A stretch of 64,000 bases of DNA from Apostichopus japonicus (GCF_037975245.1 NC_092580.1:34193001-34257000), one strand, 5' to 3'. Shown: positions 9,860 through 22,336, counted from the first letter of the stretch. Notes: generated from the letters alone by a model not told the origin. Numbers and translations: made by a program.

Positions 9860-10623
9860 GATATAGGAAGATACATACAAAATGCTATGATGGTGGATTT
9901 CGTGTAAAGCAAGAAGATGTTCGTTTGATTCTTTAACAACTTGGCCCTGAAGAAGTATAATGCAGGAAAGGAAGACTCCTTAGGAGACGCATATTATGCA
10001 AGAGGGCCAAATTATATATGACATGTGGACGATGGATATTCAAGAAAACTTATATGGCTCAAAGTGTATCATACCAACAACGATCCACGGTTAATATTGG
10101 GGGGGGGGGGGGGGGTTGAAGTAGTTATTGAATGTGGAGGAAGCCCTTCTGTGGTTCGTGCTCACCGTGGTGCACGTAATATGCACTGAATATACAGTGC
10201 ATATTCGGTGCATATTCAGTATATTCAGTGCATATGCTGAATATCCACTGAATGCGCACGTATACGTGATTTCAAAGAATTTCTTAGACCTCAGATCTTC
10301 ACCTTGTCCAGCAGTGACAACTAACGTTACTGTTGCTGTCTTATTGCTACTTTTCTTGATCAGCCTTGGATTTCCTATAATGTGCACACGCCAGCACTAA
10401 AGTAGACAGTTACATTATCCTTTTCACTTTGGATTACTAAATTAATACATTATTCATATGAATTTGAAAAATCTCATTTAATTTGCTGAATGTACTCCAA
10501 ATAAACTGAAAGCAAGACCGTGCCTGACTAAAAACAACTGAAATGGTAGGCCCTGCATACATAATCCGTTAATTATCCCAGACCAAGGCCTATGCATGCC
10601 AAGCATACCGTATATATATTGCA
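9860..10623. other. Non-coding with G-run and imperfect palindrome, unit A
   Basis: A run of about 18 G at 10099-10117 and an imperfect palindromic block made of TGCATATTC/GAATATGCA and CACTGAATATAC pieces at about 10170-10255. No gene. Counterpart 42541-43301. Confidence 0.55.
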
Positions 10624-10631
10624 TGTTCATT

Positions 10632-10877
10632 CAGGCGCGTAGCGAGGAATTTGCCAAGGGAGAGGCGAAGCCTGTAGGCAAACCATCTAAGCGTAGCGCC
10701 ACCATAGGTTGGCGCGAAGCGTACAATAAAATTTTGGCCGAAAATGCCTCCCAGATCGCTGGAAATGGCACTTACCAGGCCTTTTAAGTTGCATCTGAGC
10801 ATTTTCTATATAGAAAGTACTAGCGAGATCATAAAAAAATACAAAAAATATGTTTGTATTTTTTGGCTACGCGCCTG
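10632..10877. mobile_element. 246 bp MITE, unit A
   Basis: Ends CAGGCGCGTAGC and GCTACGCGCCTG are perfect inverted repeats. Flanks TGTTCATT and TGCTCATT are an 8 bp duplication with one difference. It contains the GCGCCACCATAGGTTGGCGC core and the CCTCCCAGATCGCTGGAAATG motif. Confidence 0.88.
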
Positions 10878-11164
10878 TGCTCATTATTGATGATGGAGCC
10901 TTATGAGCAACGTTGCCTGCTATTATTAAACGTACTCTACGCAATGCAACGTACTTGGACGGACCAAAGCAGTTGATCACTAATTATGAACGAAGTCGAA
11001 ACAGGGGAATGTATCAATTTTCCCTACATCTAATCTTAATTCTTTATATTACTAGAAATAGAAACTATCGTATCCACAACAATTATACGTAACTCCCGGA
11101 AATGCTAATTTTCACGTGCTATACGAACCTACGACCACGTTCCGTTATCATAAATCTCAAGAAA

Positions 11165-11300
11165 ATAAATTAGCTCGAGATAAAATATTGTCTCAGATTA
11201 AATATGATCTCGAGATAAAATAGTATCTCAGATTAAATATGATCTCGAGTTAAATATGATCTCAGATTAAATATGATCTCGAGATAAAATATTATCATGG
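11165..11300. repeat. Short tandem repeat of CTCGAGATAAAATA-type units, unit A
   Basis: Alternating GATCTCGAGATAAAATA and ATCTCAGATTAAATAT units over about 130 bp, rich in CTCGAG palindromes. Counterpart 43845-43980. Confidence 0.8.
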
Positions 11301-12365
11301 GATAATTAAGCGCAGTAGTAGCCGGGAAGGTATAGCTGGGTCACGTATGAGATTGTGGGTCATGCGAGGTCAAAGGTGCTTTTGGGAATCTGCAATTATT
11401 TTATCTGTATTACGAAATACGCTTTTGACATTGTTTATCATTACTGTATGATAGCTCTTGAGATCTGTGAGTTTACTCGATTCGCTGTCGATCGCATTTC
11501 ACAAAGATTCAAAACGCCATCATTTTCGCCCAGTCTATTTCACCTTCACTGTTATAACAGAGAGATGGGACTTCATAACACATTAGGCCTATATTGCCGC
11601 TCCATTCATAAAAAACACCCTACAACAAACTAACATGACAAGATCGTAATAGTGCCTTCTATGGATGTTTTACCTTTCTTTAATTTGGGCGGAGAGGGGT
11701 AGGGGAAGGGGTGGGGGTGGATAGAGACAAAGAAATAGCACACAATGTCCACATAGGTACACATCACAAAAATCCGATTTACGTGTTTACTGTGCTGTTT
11801 ATGAAAGACCTACGCCTGAGGCTTGGATTTAGAACGTTTACGACTGACTTACTCAGTAATTCGAATTGTTTCCTTATTATTTAAGGAAATATATATTTAT
11901 TACGTATATATGTTTCATGTAGGCCTATTAGTTCATTGTTAGCCCATAGGCTTAGCCAATATCAGTCCCCAATTTTTTGAAGTGTTTATTTCTAAAAGAT
12001 AATATCTCAAAATAAAGAATGTTCAAAGATGAACGATAGTGATTTTCAGCATTGACGAAAAAATACGATTTTATTCAAGAGTATTTTAGTGGGTTTCCGT
12101 TTTACACATGTGAAAATTCAAGTCAATCCGATGTTGGAAATGGCTGAAAAAAACATTCCTAAACTCGTTGATTTTTTAAACAAAAATTGGGCTTTTCGCG
12201 AAAAGCGATATGATGATCACGTGATCTACAGTGACCTGTGGCGCCATTATGATGATAACAAAGTGAGCTCGGCGTAGTGTACTTCAGCTGTGTGCACTGA
12301 GTGTGTAAGTTTAGTTGCAACCTACTCTATATTGGATTCGACAAACAACCTAAACCACTAGCAAA
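11301..12365. other. Non-coding, unit A
   Basis: No recognisable gene. A GTG-started 62-codon frame at 12089-12277 is the same protein in unit B, but has no homology I know. Counterpart 43981-45041. Confidence 0.45.
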
Positions 12366-12440
12366 ATGTCAAGAAATTGCGTTGTAGGGGCATGCAACAG
12401 AACGAATGTGGACTCTGCAATAAGTTTTTTTTTTTCAATT
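12366..12440 (+). pseudogene. Truncated THAP-like first exon, unit A
   Basis: Starts like 45042 (MSRNCVVGACNRT) but about 250 bp, including the second half of the exon and the donor, are missing. The join is at TTTTCAAGCTCAATG, where TTTTCAA-like microhomology exists in unit B at both 45117 and 45370. Confidence 0.45.
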
Positions 12441-13150
12441 TTCAAGCTCAATGTAACCTTTCTGTTGGATTTAATAACGTACGGAACAAGGAACGTTTAT
12501 GTTTTACAGTGGGCCTAGTGCATACAAGCGATTCTACTTTGTTTAGAACTTTGGATTTTCTTTCGGATGTTATACTAATCTACGTTTCAGACTATCATCA
12601 CTATTATTATTGTGCCAGTTTGACAGGTAAGTGAGCACATTCATACAGCACTCTGTATAAAACCCGCCAACAACGTGATCTTGTGATTTACGTTACTTTG
12701 GGTCAGCTTGCGAGTTACCTCTTCAGATATTGCGAAATCGTTGCTAAATCGTAGCAAATTTCATAAAAAAAACTTGTAAACACGTGGTGAAGTAATCAAG
12801 AAACACCATGATATTCATTATCTATTTATGTCTTGAACATTACGCCGGAAAATTAAACAAAAATAACAGTTATGCTGACACGAAATGCACGCACGGCTCC
12901 GTACTGAACAGTGCACAACAGAAAAGATCATCCCAGTGACGTCATTCACTGACTTGAGGGCTGTTCAAGGTCGTTGCACCGTTTGCAAATTCCTAAATTC
13001 GTATCAATTACGAAAAAAACGAGACGAAAAAACGATGTTTTAATTCCCTTTTTTATAACATTCCGGTGTGCTATTTGGAAAATTAAAAAAAATATGTTGC
13101 TTGGTAACATATAACCTACATTACATATGAAAAGGAGAGATTTTTTCTGT
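12441..13150. other. Non-coding, unit A
   Basis: No gene recognised. Counterpart 45372-46080. Confidence 0.45.
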
Positions 13151-13400
13151 CACTATCGTTCTACTTTAAGTGCCATTTCCGGCAATCTGGGATGCATATT
13201 TGGCAACAATGGTCCTGCTACTCGGCTCGCAAACTGACGGTGGCGCCCACCCACTAAACATTTCTTAAAAGAGGCCCTAGTATATAAGCACATCAAAGCA
13301 TCACTATGTAACATTTGGACGATAATTAATGTTTTTCGATGTTCCTCAACTGCCCCCTGTCCCCCTAGGGATTCTACCAAGGCTACGCCCCGGTGTATCT
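13151..13400. mobile_element. Fragment of a dispersed non-autonomous element, unit A
   Basis: Shares GCCATTTCCGGCAATCTGGG and ACATTTGGACGATAATTAAT with 22337-22560 in the opposite orientation, and ends near a GGCTACGCCCCGG sequence. Counterpart 46081-46310. Boundaries approximate. Confidence 0.6.
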
Positions 13401-14120
13401 TTATTTCAAATGGTTTTATGTTTCACTTGTCACACGTGACCCCAACCGTTGATGGCTTTGCGCCAGGGCGCTCGCTGTCACTCCTTCAGTTATAAGTCCG
13501 TCCCACCACCCACTTTTCAATTGGGATTGATGCCGCTGATCAATAGATCAATTCGATTACTACCTAGATGCTCAACGACAGCACTTACACCTACACACGG
13601 TACGGATGTGTTCGACCACTAACATAATATACCTACTATCTCTACTTGGGGACAACAAACGAACTTCACCGATAAAACAATGCCCATTATAACTGAGCAT
13701 TGTTATCAATTTTGTGTATAGACAATGAACTCATCATGTTGAATTCCAACCAACCAAGCAGAGATCGCTTGTAAGTGATACATGTATCATATATGCACTT
13801 TTGTATATTTATCACTGTATCGTGTTACCTTTGTGAAGGAAAGCGAACGACAGAGTCATGAACCAGGAAACAAACAACGTGTTAGAAATTAATTCCATAT
13901 AGTATGTTTGACTTTGAGAACTAATCTTTACCTCGAAACAAAGGATAAAAAACTTGAGAAATTATCTGTATACTTAACTGGCATTTAGTAAAATAAGCTT
14001 CACAAGCAAGCAGTCGTGCCCTAACATAACCTGTTACTATATAAAAACCACCAAGCATTGCGGTTAAACTTAACCTCATACCACAAATAAAGGTTAGCCC
14101 AAACTAACAGTACTTGACTT
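13401..14120. other. Non-coding upstream of the HYR remnant, unit A
   Basis: AT-rich, no gene recognised. Counterpart 46311-47035. Confidence 0.45.
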
Positions 14121-14221
14121 CTCCGGAAGTGACTTTCCAGTTGAAGTAACGATATTGACTTGTTCTTGTCAAGATTTTTCACAGAACAATGACGAATGTT
14201 CTTTCAATGTCACAGTTAAAG
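14121..14221 (+). pseudogene. HYR-domain exon remnant, unit A
   Basis: C-terminal half of a HYR (hyalin repeat) exon: SGSDFPVEVTILTCSCQ and NNDECSFNVTVKG, with a GT donor after AAAG. HYR modules are immunoglobulin-like adhesion units, abundant in echinoderm extracellular proteins such as hyalin. The 5' half with the first cysteine is missing. Confidence 0.65.
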
Positions 14222-15079
14222 GTTGGTTTGAAATACTTTCTTGTATTTTGCAAAGAATTTAAATAAGGTTGTCTGATTGCTGGCAGTTAAATTGAGTCTT
14301 GTTTTGATAGTTTAATTCCATTATAAATAATGAAAATTAAAAGCCTAGTTTATTTGATGGGAAGTTACTGAACACTTTCAAGGACAAATGCTTTTATCAA
14401 TTAAGCACCAGAAATATTTTTGGTTCATTTCGCAAGAAGCTAAACGCTCTAGTTGATCTGTACAGATCTTACCTACACATGTGATGTTTTACCTCCTTGA
14501 CTAAAACAGTCTTCTGACGCTCCCATTCAAACATAAACATTATTCAAAGTTTTGGAATGGGTCTAATTGAAATTTCGGACTGACCAACGCTATCTTAATG
14601 TTTAACTTTATGTTATGATCCAACTTAGAAAACACGTAAATAGTTCGAATCGTTTTAACAGATGTTAAAAACAAAAAAACAAATGTAACTTATCCGCATG
14701 AAATATTTGTTAATGCGACTAATCAAAATTAGAATTAACCAGCATCTCTATCTCTTACCATCTCAATATTCTGATGAGGTTTGCCACAACTTCAAATTCC
14801 ATATTCTTTCAATAGTTTATTATATTTGAAATAGAACATCCAGGTATTGAATAGAACATCCAGGTTGGCTATGAATTACACTCTTCTAGATTGATAGACC
14901 AGATAGGTCGTATTCTTTTCTCTTTCTAGTTTATTCCTAACTTCCCTTTAACCCACATATATGACATAATAAAGTATAATTCGCCCTTCCACCTAGAGAT
15001 CAATGCAACAGGTAGTCATGCAATTTGAACTGTTTATACTAAATTGGTTATTACTGAAAATGTAAAACAAAGACAGAAA
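14222..15079. other. Non-coding between HYR remnant and Ser/Thr repeat, unit A
   Basis: AT-rich. Matches 47153-47345 at its start and 55010-55830 over its length, as expected after recombination between HYR repeats. Confidence 0.5.
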
Positions 15080-15850
15080 CCCTAACTGGTTATGACAGTT
15101 CCTCAACTGCTGATACTAAATCGATGACTATTGAAAGCCTTACTGCTAAAGTGGCAGCCCATCGAACTACTGGTAATGACAGTTCTTCAACTGCTGATAC
15201 TAATCAACTATTGATACTCGATTGATGATTACTGAACATTTTAATACAGAGGCAGCAACCCTAACTGGTAATGACAATTCTTCAACTGTTGATACTAAAT
15301 CGATGACTACTGCAAGCATAACTACAGTGGTGGCAGCCCAACAAACTACTGGTAATGACAATTCTTCAACTGCTGATACTAAATCAATTATTGATACTAA
15401 ATTGATGATTACTAAACATTTTAATACAGAGGCAGTAACCTCTTCTAGTAACGACAGATTTTCAACTGTTGATAATAAATTGACGACTACTGAAAGCCTT
15501 ACTTCAGAAGTGGCAGCTAATCAAACTGCTGCTAATGACATGCAGTTCTTCAACTGTTGATACTAAATCAACTATTGATACTCGATTGATGATTACTGAA
15601 CATTTTAATACAGAGGCAGTAACTCTACAATTGTTGATACTAAATCGATGAATACTGAAGACATTACTGCAGAGGTGGCAGTTCACCAAACTACAGGTAA
15701 TGACAGTTCTTCATCTGCTGATACTAATTCAACTGTAGCTACTAAATTGATGATTACTGATCACTTTAATAAAACGGGAGAAATCCCTGCTGGTAAGGAC
15801 AGTTCTTCAACTGTTGATACTATATCAATGATTACTGACAGCAATATTTA
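15080..15850 (+). repeat. Ser/Thr-rich tandem repeat, partly open, unit A
   Basis: Units of about 90-190 bp built on ACTGGTAATGACAGTTCTTC and GATACTAAATC. On the plus strand they read GNDSSSTADTKS, TIDTRLMITEHFNTEA, TTESITTVVAAQQT and similar, a Ser/Thr-rich, mucin-like composition. Frames are open over 15222-15560 and 15648-15899 but broken elsewhere. Position after HYR exons suggests a decayed stalk region of the same extracellular protein; a plain satellite is the alternative. Confidence 0.6.
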
Positions 15851-17260
15851 TAATCCATTTTTTTTAAAGTTACGATGTTTATTATCATTTCAACTTTAGA
15901 GATGTACAATAATGTTGCAATTCCATTGGTCGATTAAGGTTCTGAACATCTAAAATGTTTGTTTGATCTTGTTATCCTTTTTGTCATTTCAACTTGATAT
16001 TGCAACTCCGACGGATGATTACGTTAGTTACATCTTCGATTGATTTTTTTTCTTTTGGATTCATTTTTCATTGACGTCATTCTAGCTGTGCCATCGACCG
16101 CGTTATTGATGCTATTGTTTCTTTTCATCAAATTATCATTGTGACAATGCTTGTTTATATTTTTATTGATACCAAATCATTACTGCCAATTTTATTACAT
16201 AGGCAACAAACTTATCGATTGTAAAGATTGTCTACGGCTTAGAGTACAACTCCTTGTGTTTGAAACCTCGTAGTTTGTAACTAACTAACTAACTAACTGG
16301 CATACAAGCACGGCACATATAGGTCTAGATAAGCCTGTTACTTCACATATGAATAATTCATGTTAAAATGATTGATATGTTCATTATCAGTTTCATCTGA
16401 TTCAGACGTTTCACGATTAACTATTGTTTTCATACGAAATGGCACTTATCGGCTACTATTGAAAATGTCTAGCTATGAGTTTGCTCCCAAGTTCTAGTTT
16501 CTTAACTGAAATATGCACCCGAAACCTCTTCGCACAGTTTAGGTTATTGCGGACAAATATATCCACAAATCTTTGCTATTGTGATATCCTTGTACAGTTT
16601 ATCAACAAACTCCTAGATGGAAATCTAAACTAAGGAAGGAAGTAAATTTCTGTTTTGCTGTTGAGAAGTGGAAAAATGACTTGATCGATGCACCGCATAA
16701 ATCGTTACCAATTCATCGGGCTAAGGTCGGCAGCTCGCTATATCCGCAGACTCTCCCAACACATGCGACACAATATAAGGTATATACCGACCGACACTTT
16801 GATTTTAGATTTTAACGTTATTTTTTAAAGGGTAATATAGAAGTAGACATATCTCAAAATCTCTTAAGAAGAGTTATATTTCAATTTTTGTGTTAGAAAA
16901 GGTGTGTAGGTGAGATATAAGATAGGAAAATTAAAATTAAAGAATGATTTCCAAGGCACTTCTGATTATGATTAACTAGCAGAAACTACATGGCCTGAAT
17001 AGTGCCAAGTAATTAAAGCTACGTTTATCATCAAGATTAGTTTGAAATATTTCGTTGTAAGACGTAAAATAGTGAAAGATTTTCAAATTACCAATCTAGC
17101 CATATTATTGTTATCGTTTTTTATACTACTATAATATAACTATAATATTTAAAAAGTACAACTGCATGGGTATGATAGTAAAAGGCTCTAAGGGCGAGTA
17201 CGAATACTTAATTATGTACTAGAGTGTACACTAGAAATATACCATTACCATTAGTGCCAT
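15851..17260. other. Non-coding, unit A
   Basis: AT-rich; (AACT)n at about 16279-16298 (five units against fewer in unit B). No gene seen. Confidence 0.45.
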
Positions 17261-17595
17261 AACAAGTTCAAATCTATCAGTGTGAGTATAGGCAACGTTG
17301 TAAGAATAAGAGTTTGAATCCGTATTGAATAACTGTATACTCTGCTCCGTAGTAACTAGTATACATTGGCATTGGGAGTACAAATATATCAGTGTGAGTA
17401 TAGGCAACTTTATTAGAATATAAGGTTCGAATCCGTATTGAATCACTATATTTTCTGCTTCATAGTAACTAGTACGTTGGTATTACGAGTACAAATCTAG
17501 TATGAGTATAGGCAACTTTGATAGAATATAGAGTTCGAAACCGTATTGACACACTACATATTCTGCTCCATAGTAATTAGTTCGTTGGCTGTTTT
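17261..17595. repeat. Three copies of a roughly 115 bp tandem repeat, unit A
   Basis: Each unit carries GTGAGTATAGGCAACTTT, AGAGTTCGAATCCGTATTGA and CTGCTCCATAGTAATTAG. Unit B has two copies at 58061-58275. Confidence 0.85.
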
Positions 17596-18399
17596 TGCGT
17601 TTAGTCCTACCCGTTAGTATTTCTCCGCGACGAGCTTTAAAGCCTTTTTAAGGATGCTGGGTTTCCACGATTCCATTAATCACACATTCTCAACAAAACA
17701 CATCAAATGAGAATATATTAACTAGGAACTTGTTGTAGCAGTATATTTCAATACCTTTTGAAGCTCTGATGTGTATTTGGGGTGGGTGGGTTGTCGTGTA
17801 ACGATGAATGCTTTCTTCACCCTCACCCTCCCCAACTCCCCCCCCCCTCGTTCGTGGGGTCACCACTGCGTAAAATTACTCTTATACTATCAAAAATGAT
17901 AGCAATCTTGTACGGTATTTAAATTATTGTTTGGGTCTCAAATACGTAAAATATGGAACAACTTCCTCTTGATATTCCCTACGTGGACATGCATTTGATG
18001 AGACCGAAAGTCGTTCTTATAAGTTAAAAGTTCAACAGAAATAAAACATTCAATATACTGAAATGTAATCAAAATGTACACACTTGAATCTTTATAGCAA
18101 CGAAAGTTGGTTGCAACCCTTTCCTCAATTGGCCCGGGGATTCGATATTGTATTTCAACATAACATTACATAAGGCTTTAATGTGGTAATGCAGTTCTGT
18201 AGTAAATGTTGGTTTGTACAATGTGTCCCTAAATAAACTTATACAAACTGACTTTGGTAAAACTTTCATTAGAAAATTCTAAAATTCTTTGTTGTTTACA
18301 CGTTTTCACTTTCACGTCACTGAATAAGTAAAATTAACAAAGAAATATTTTTTAGATCTATTTTCATGATGTTTTCGTTATATTCATATACTTTGGTGA
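17596..18399. other. Non-coding, unit A
   Basis: No gene; a C-run near 17838. Counterpart 59581-60359. Confidence 0.45.
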
Positions 18400-18810
18400 A
18401 AAAGTAAGTTGGCCTGACGTTTTGATCCTAGCAGGATCTTCTCCAAAGGCCAAATGACAAGTAACAGTAACAGAAGGGACAAAAACACGTACAGAATACA
18501 GACAGGTTAATGAGCATGGTGAACACAAAGAGATAGATGTATGGGGATTAGTAGATAAGGGATGGAGAGAAGAAAGAAAGAAACCAACAGGGGAAGAGGT
18601 GAGGTAGGAGATACACAGTGGAGGGACAAAGAGAGGATTAAGGGAAGGGGGTAGGGAATAAACTGGAGAAGGACAAAGACAGAAAGGTGTGGAGAAAAAA
18701 GGGTGGAAGAGAGCTGGAGAAGAGGAGTGATGGGGGGGGGGGGAACAAGGGGAGAAGGAGGGGGAACAGAAGAAAAGTTAGTCATGTCCTTCCTGAATGT
18801 TGAGCCCATG
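18400..18810. repeat. Purine-rich block, probably retroelement-derived, unit A
   Basis: Begins with GTTGGCCTGACGTTTTGATC and CTAGCAGGATCTTCTCC, then a GGAGAGAAGAAAGAAAG purine-rich stretch with a G-run. The opening resembles sequences found with LINE copies in marine invertebrates (my recollection). Counterpart 60360-60745, which has a 35 bp deletion near its start. Confidence 0.5.
18690..18810 (+). repeat. 121 bp direct repeat flanking the LINE fragment, left copy
   Basis: From TGGAGAAAAAAGGGTGG to CTTCCTGAATGTTGAGCCCATG-type end; repeated at 19880-19999 and single in unit B (about 60630-60745). Confidence 0.9.
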
Positions 18811-19879
18811 AGTTTGAATGGTGCGAAGGCGTTGCATCCACAGCCTCTCAGGCATGTGATGGCGCTTTCCCTAACTGCTGCATCGTTTGATCGCTCTGAC
18901 TTTTAAGCATTTTAACGCCGTTTTAGCAATTCATTATTATTTTTACAACTCATCATGAACTTTTATGTACGTTGTGTCCATTTTGGGCCAAATCGCGATG
19001 TTTTCCATTCTTGTATTGTCGAGTTTCGTTGCTTTTGATGTTCGTCTGCTGTCATTGATTCTGTACGTATTACTCAGTTCGTCTTATCCACGCTCATTTA
19101 CAACTGGTACCTGTTCCGCGATGTGTCAAATATAAACAAGAGACATTCTTGTTTCCACGCAGAGGGGTGCAATTAGTTCTATTGTTCCTCCGCCTTTCAC
19201 GGCCGATAAATGGCATGAAGTCGTTGAATATAGCGACAAATATAGCGACAATAGTCGGTGAATATAGTAACAAACCGATTACATTGCGGACCGATTTCTG
19301 AAATCGGAAGTGTTATCAATCGACCGAATACCGCTAACCTGATTCATGTTAAGAGAACAAACCTGAATGCCCTATCAGTGAAGTTTGCTGTTTGGATTGC
19401 CCAGTCAATTAGGGGACATGGTAAATCCTCAGCAATGAGCGACTTTGTGATCTCACGTCAGTTGGATATTTTAGCGATAACGGAGACCTGGCCAACTGGT
19501 GGTGACAGGGATGATCGTATCCTATTTGAAAACGGCGCCCCAGATTATGTCATCCATCATATCCCACGTGAAAAATCTGGTGGCGGTGTTGCAATACTCT
19601 TAAAGAATGGTTTTGACACTGTAGTGAACCCGGTTTTTCCCGCGAAATCTTTCGAGATTGTGGACATTACCATTTCATCAAAGTCATCATCGATGAGGCT
19701 TTGTATCATATATAGACCACCTCCATCTAAGGTCAACAAACCATCTACCATGATGTTTCTGGAGGAATTTTCCACTTTTGTCGAAACGGTCACTGGATTT
19801 TCCATCCCGGTGATTATTGCTGGTGACTTCAATTTTCATATTGATGTTGAGGAAGATCGAGATGCACGGGATGCACGGG
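18811..19879 (+). mobile_element. LINE fragment between 120 bp direct repeats, unit A only
   Basis: About 1.07 kb absent from unit B. It carries the endonuclease reading frame of a LINE and is flanked by the 121/120 bp duplications. The reverse transcriptase is missing, so the fragment is 3'-truncated or rearranged. Confidence 0.75.
19258..19879 (+). pseudogene. LINE apurinic-type endonuclease domain (CR1/L2-like), truncated
   Basis: QLDILAITETWPTGGD (catalytic E/T block), VIHHIPREKSGGGVAILLKNG, MRLCIIYRPPPSK and VIIAGDFNFHID (GDFN active-site block) are in the order of the LINE endonuclease that nicks target DNA for target-primed reverse transcription. No ATG opens the frame (it begins at GTG). 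After DEEDRDARDA it runs straight into the purine-rich flank, so the reverse transcriptase is gone. A GATGCACGG/GATGCACGG doublet marks the break. Confidence 0.85.
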
Positions 19880-19999
19880 TGGAGAAAAAAAGGGTGGAAG
19901 GGAGCTGCGAGAAGAGGAGTGATGGGGGAACAAGGGGAGAAGCAGGGGACGGGGACAGAAGAAAAGTTAGTCATGTCCTTCCTGAATGTTGAGCCCATG
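19880..19999 (+). repeat. 120 bp direct repeat flanking the LINE fragment, right copy
   Basis: Right copy of 18690-18810, with a few substitutions and a shorter G-run. Confidence 0.9.
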
Positions 20000-20384
20000 T
20001 ACTCTTATACTTCAGTCCGATAAGTCTCATATATAATTCTATACAAATTTTATCGCCATCATTCGTAGAATTTTAATTACAAAAGTTAATGAGATATTTC
20101 ATCGTTCGTTTGTAAGTAAGATATCTGACACATATTCTTTCAATATTTTTTCGTAAAATGTATCAACTGAGGAAACTATACACGTGACTTTTAATGTAGA
20201 AAAATTGTGTCTGTGATGATTTCTAACGTCTAATTTGGCATTGTTCTTTCTTTTTGTCTTTGATATTTTTCTTTCCTGTATCTTGTTTCAATTCCTTATA
20301 AATAAATGTAAGATAAAGGTACCTATAATGCTGACTACGTAATTAGTTGTGACCTATCAACAGGCTGCGATATTGCTTTTGTAC
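20000..20384. other. Non-coding, unit A
   Basis: Counterpart 60746-61131. Nothing recognised. Confidence 0.45.
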
Positions 20385-21030
20385 GTTAGCATATTCATAA
20401 AAAGGCAATGAGGTCTTAAATTGAGTTAGTATAATATTGTCAATGAGGACAATTTTGCGTATACTTGTTATTGAGAACAAGCCGCTACAATACCGTATAT
20501 TCTCGACGCACGTGCTTTATTCGTTTGTGACAAGCGGAGTTTGCTGTATAGTAAACCAGATTACGGGCAGGCGACCCCCAATAATCTGGTTTTATTTTTG
20601 GTGACTCCAAAACTAACTGCCTGGGGTCACAGGGGTATTCTTCCGTGCCAATAGATGTGGTCTGGCCCACAATTTTAAGACGCCGGATACAGGTATCCTA
20701 CCTTTGACACGTGCCAAAAGCTGAATGGTTTGACTCCGCCTATAGCGACTACCTTGTGGGCGGTGATCTTCTGAAGTCTGTCATAAAGCGTACTATAGCA
20801 GTGTCAGTTAGCAAAAAGGGGGTAGGATTCACTGGATAAGTATCCAAGGGGGTGTAGTTATTTTCATATATGCATTTCTTTTATATTTTTTTTTTACCAA
20901 TGATCATTGAAATACCTCGTGTTAATAAATCCATGAGAATTAAAAGCAGAGTGTTTGCGTGGTTTCTTGATTATCAATTGAGCGTTGCTTTCTAGAAAGG
21001 GTCACTATGTGTCACTTGTGACATACGAAG
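20385..21030. other. Segment present only in unit A
   Basis: Unit B runs directly from CTTTTGTAC to GAAGTGGCACTT at about 61131. The join has TACG microhomology, so a deletion in B is as likely as an insertion in A. No terminal repeats or coding found. Confidence 0.6.
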
Positions 21031-22336
21031 TGGCACTTATCGAATACTATTGCGAATGTATAGTTTGTAAGTTCTAATGTCTTAACTTAGGACGTTCCCG
21101 AACCGCTTCACGCAGTTTACGTGACTGCGTGGAAATCAATCAACAAACATTGCTATTGCGATAGCTATGTTGGGTCGGGTTCCCAAGTCAAACACGGAAC
21201 TGAGGATGAAGACACTGGACGAACTGATCCAGTTAAAAAGATATATTGGTAACTGCTAACTACGATACAATAATGAAAGGTTCACGGCTACATGGCGAAC
21301 AACTTTTATATTATACTCAACCTTTCTAGACTCCATCCCACGTCCTGGGACCAGCAAAAGTTAGTCCTGAACTGCAACTCTTAACTTCAATCCAATTCAA
21401 ACTCTAAATCTTACTGAGACTGAAGCAATTCTCTCTTCCATACACAGGAAACATCCCCATATATAGGGAATGCTCTCTACCCGCAAGTTCTTATTTTATC
21501 AGCCTGTAAATAACATATGTCCAAATAATGAAAATCATAGACAATTCCTAACGAATATCAAAATACAAGGTTAAACAAGTTAATCTTCTGCCAGCTTTAA
21601 ACTAGTATATGCCAATAAGAGCTATACCTTGTTCCTGATATAATAAAATTACATAGGTTCACATGCCGACTTATTGACGCCTGTCGTCTACTCTGCTTAT
21701 GTTGTTATCATGAGATATTTAACGTAACCATGGTAACACGTATAGTTCCATGTAATTAAGATATTCCTAATTCTTTCATTACCTGTAATTCCATTTCAAA
21801 ATTAATTCGATTTTGTACAATACTTGTTAAAATCTCGAATCTGAATTGATCGTTTTCGTTAGCTGACCGTGCATCAACCTATGGATAATGCTCGATAAAC
21901 TCACCGGCGGATGAATATAAGTTGCAAAAAAATGGGGGTAAAAAAAGCATTTCGGTGAGCTCATTCCCGATCCTGGCTAGTAATGCAATCAGATCAAGTA
22001 TGACAACTAGCCACCCCCCCCCCCACCCCGGTGTAAACCTTGACCAAATGATGACCAGAATTTCCGTGAAAGCTAGCTTTCAGCTTGAAGTACACTAACT
22101 GTAGTGTGCAAACGACAACGATAACCACATTTAGCAATGTTGACATTAATGTTATTAACATTATGGTGTTAGGCAGCCAGCGGAACAAAAATAGGTGTAT
22201 GGTAGGTAATAGTATCAAAAGTTATTTGAGGCTCAGAATAAAAGAAAGGCAATGTTCAAATGTCCTGAGAGCAGCAATACCAGGAATCGAACCAACGAAA
22301 GACAGTCATACAAAACATTTGACTAACCAGGTTCGT
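21031..22336. other. Non-coding, unit A
   Basis: No gene; a C-run at about 22014-22025. Counterpart 61132-62427. Confidence 0.45.

Noticed and set aside
12089-12277. 62-codon frame with the same protein in both units
   Set aside because: No ATG start and no known similarity; identity is expected from the recent duplication.
18507-18809. Pro/Ser-rich frame on the minus strand
   Set aside because: It is the complement of a purine-rich low-complexity block; similar frames at 19687-19998 and 60435-60683 have the same origin.
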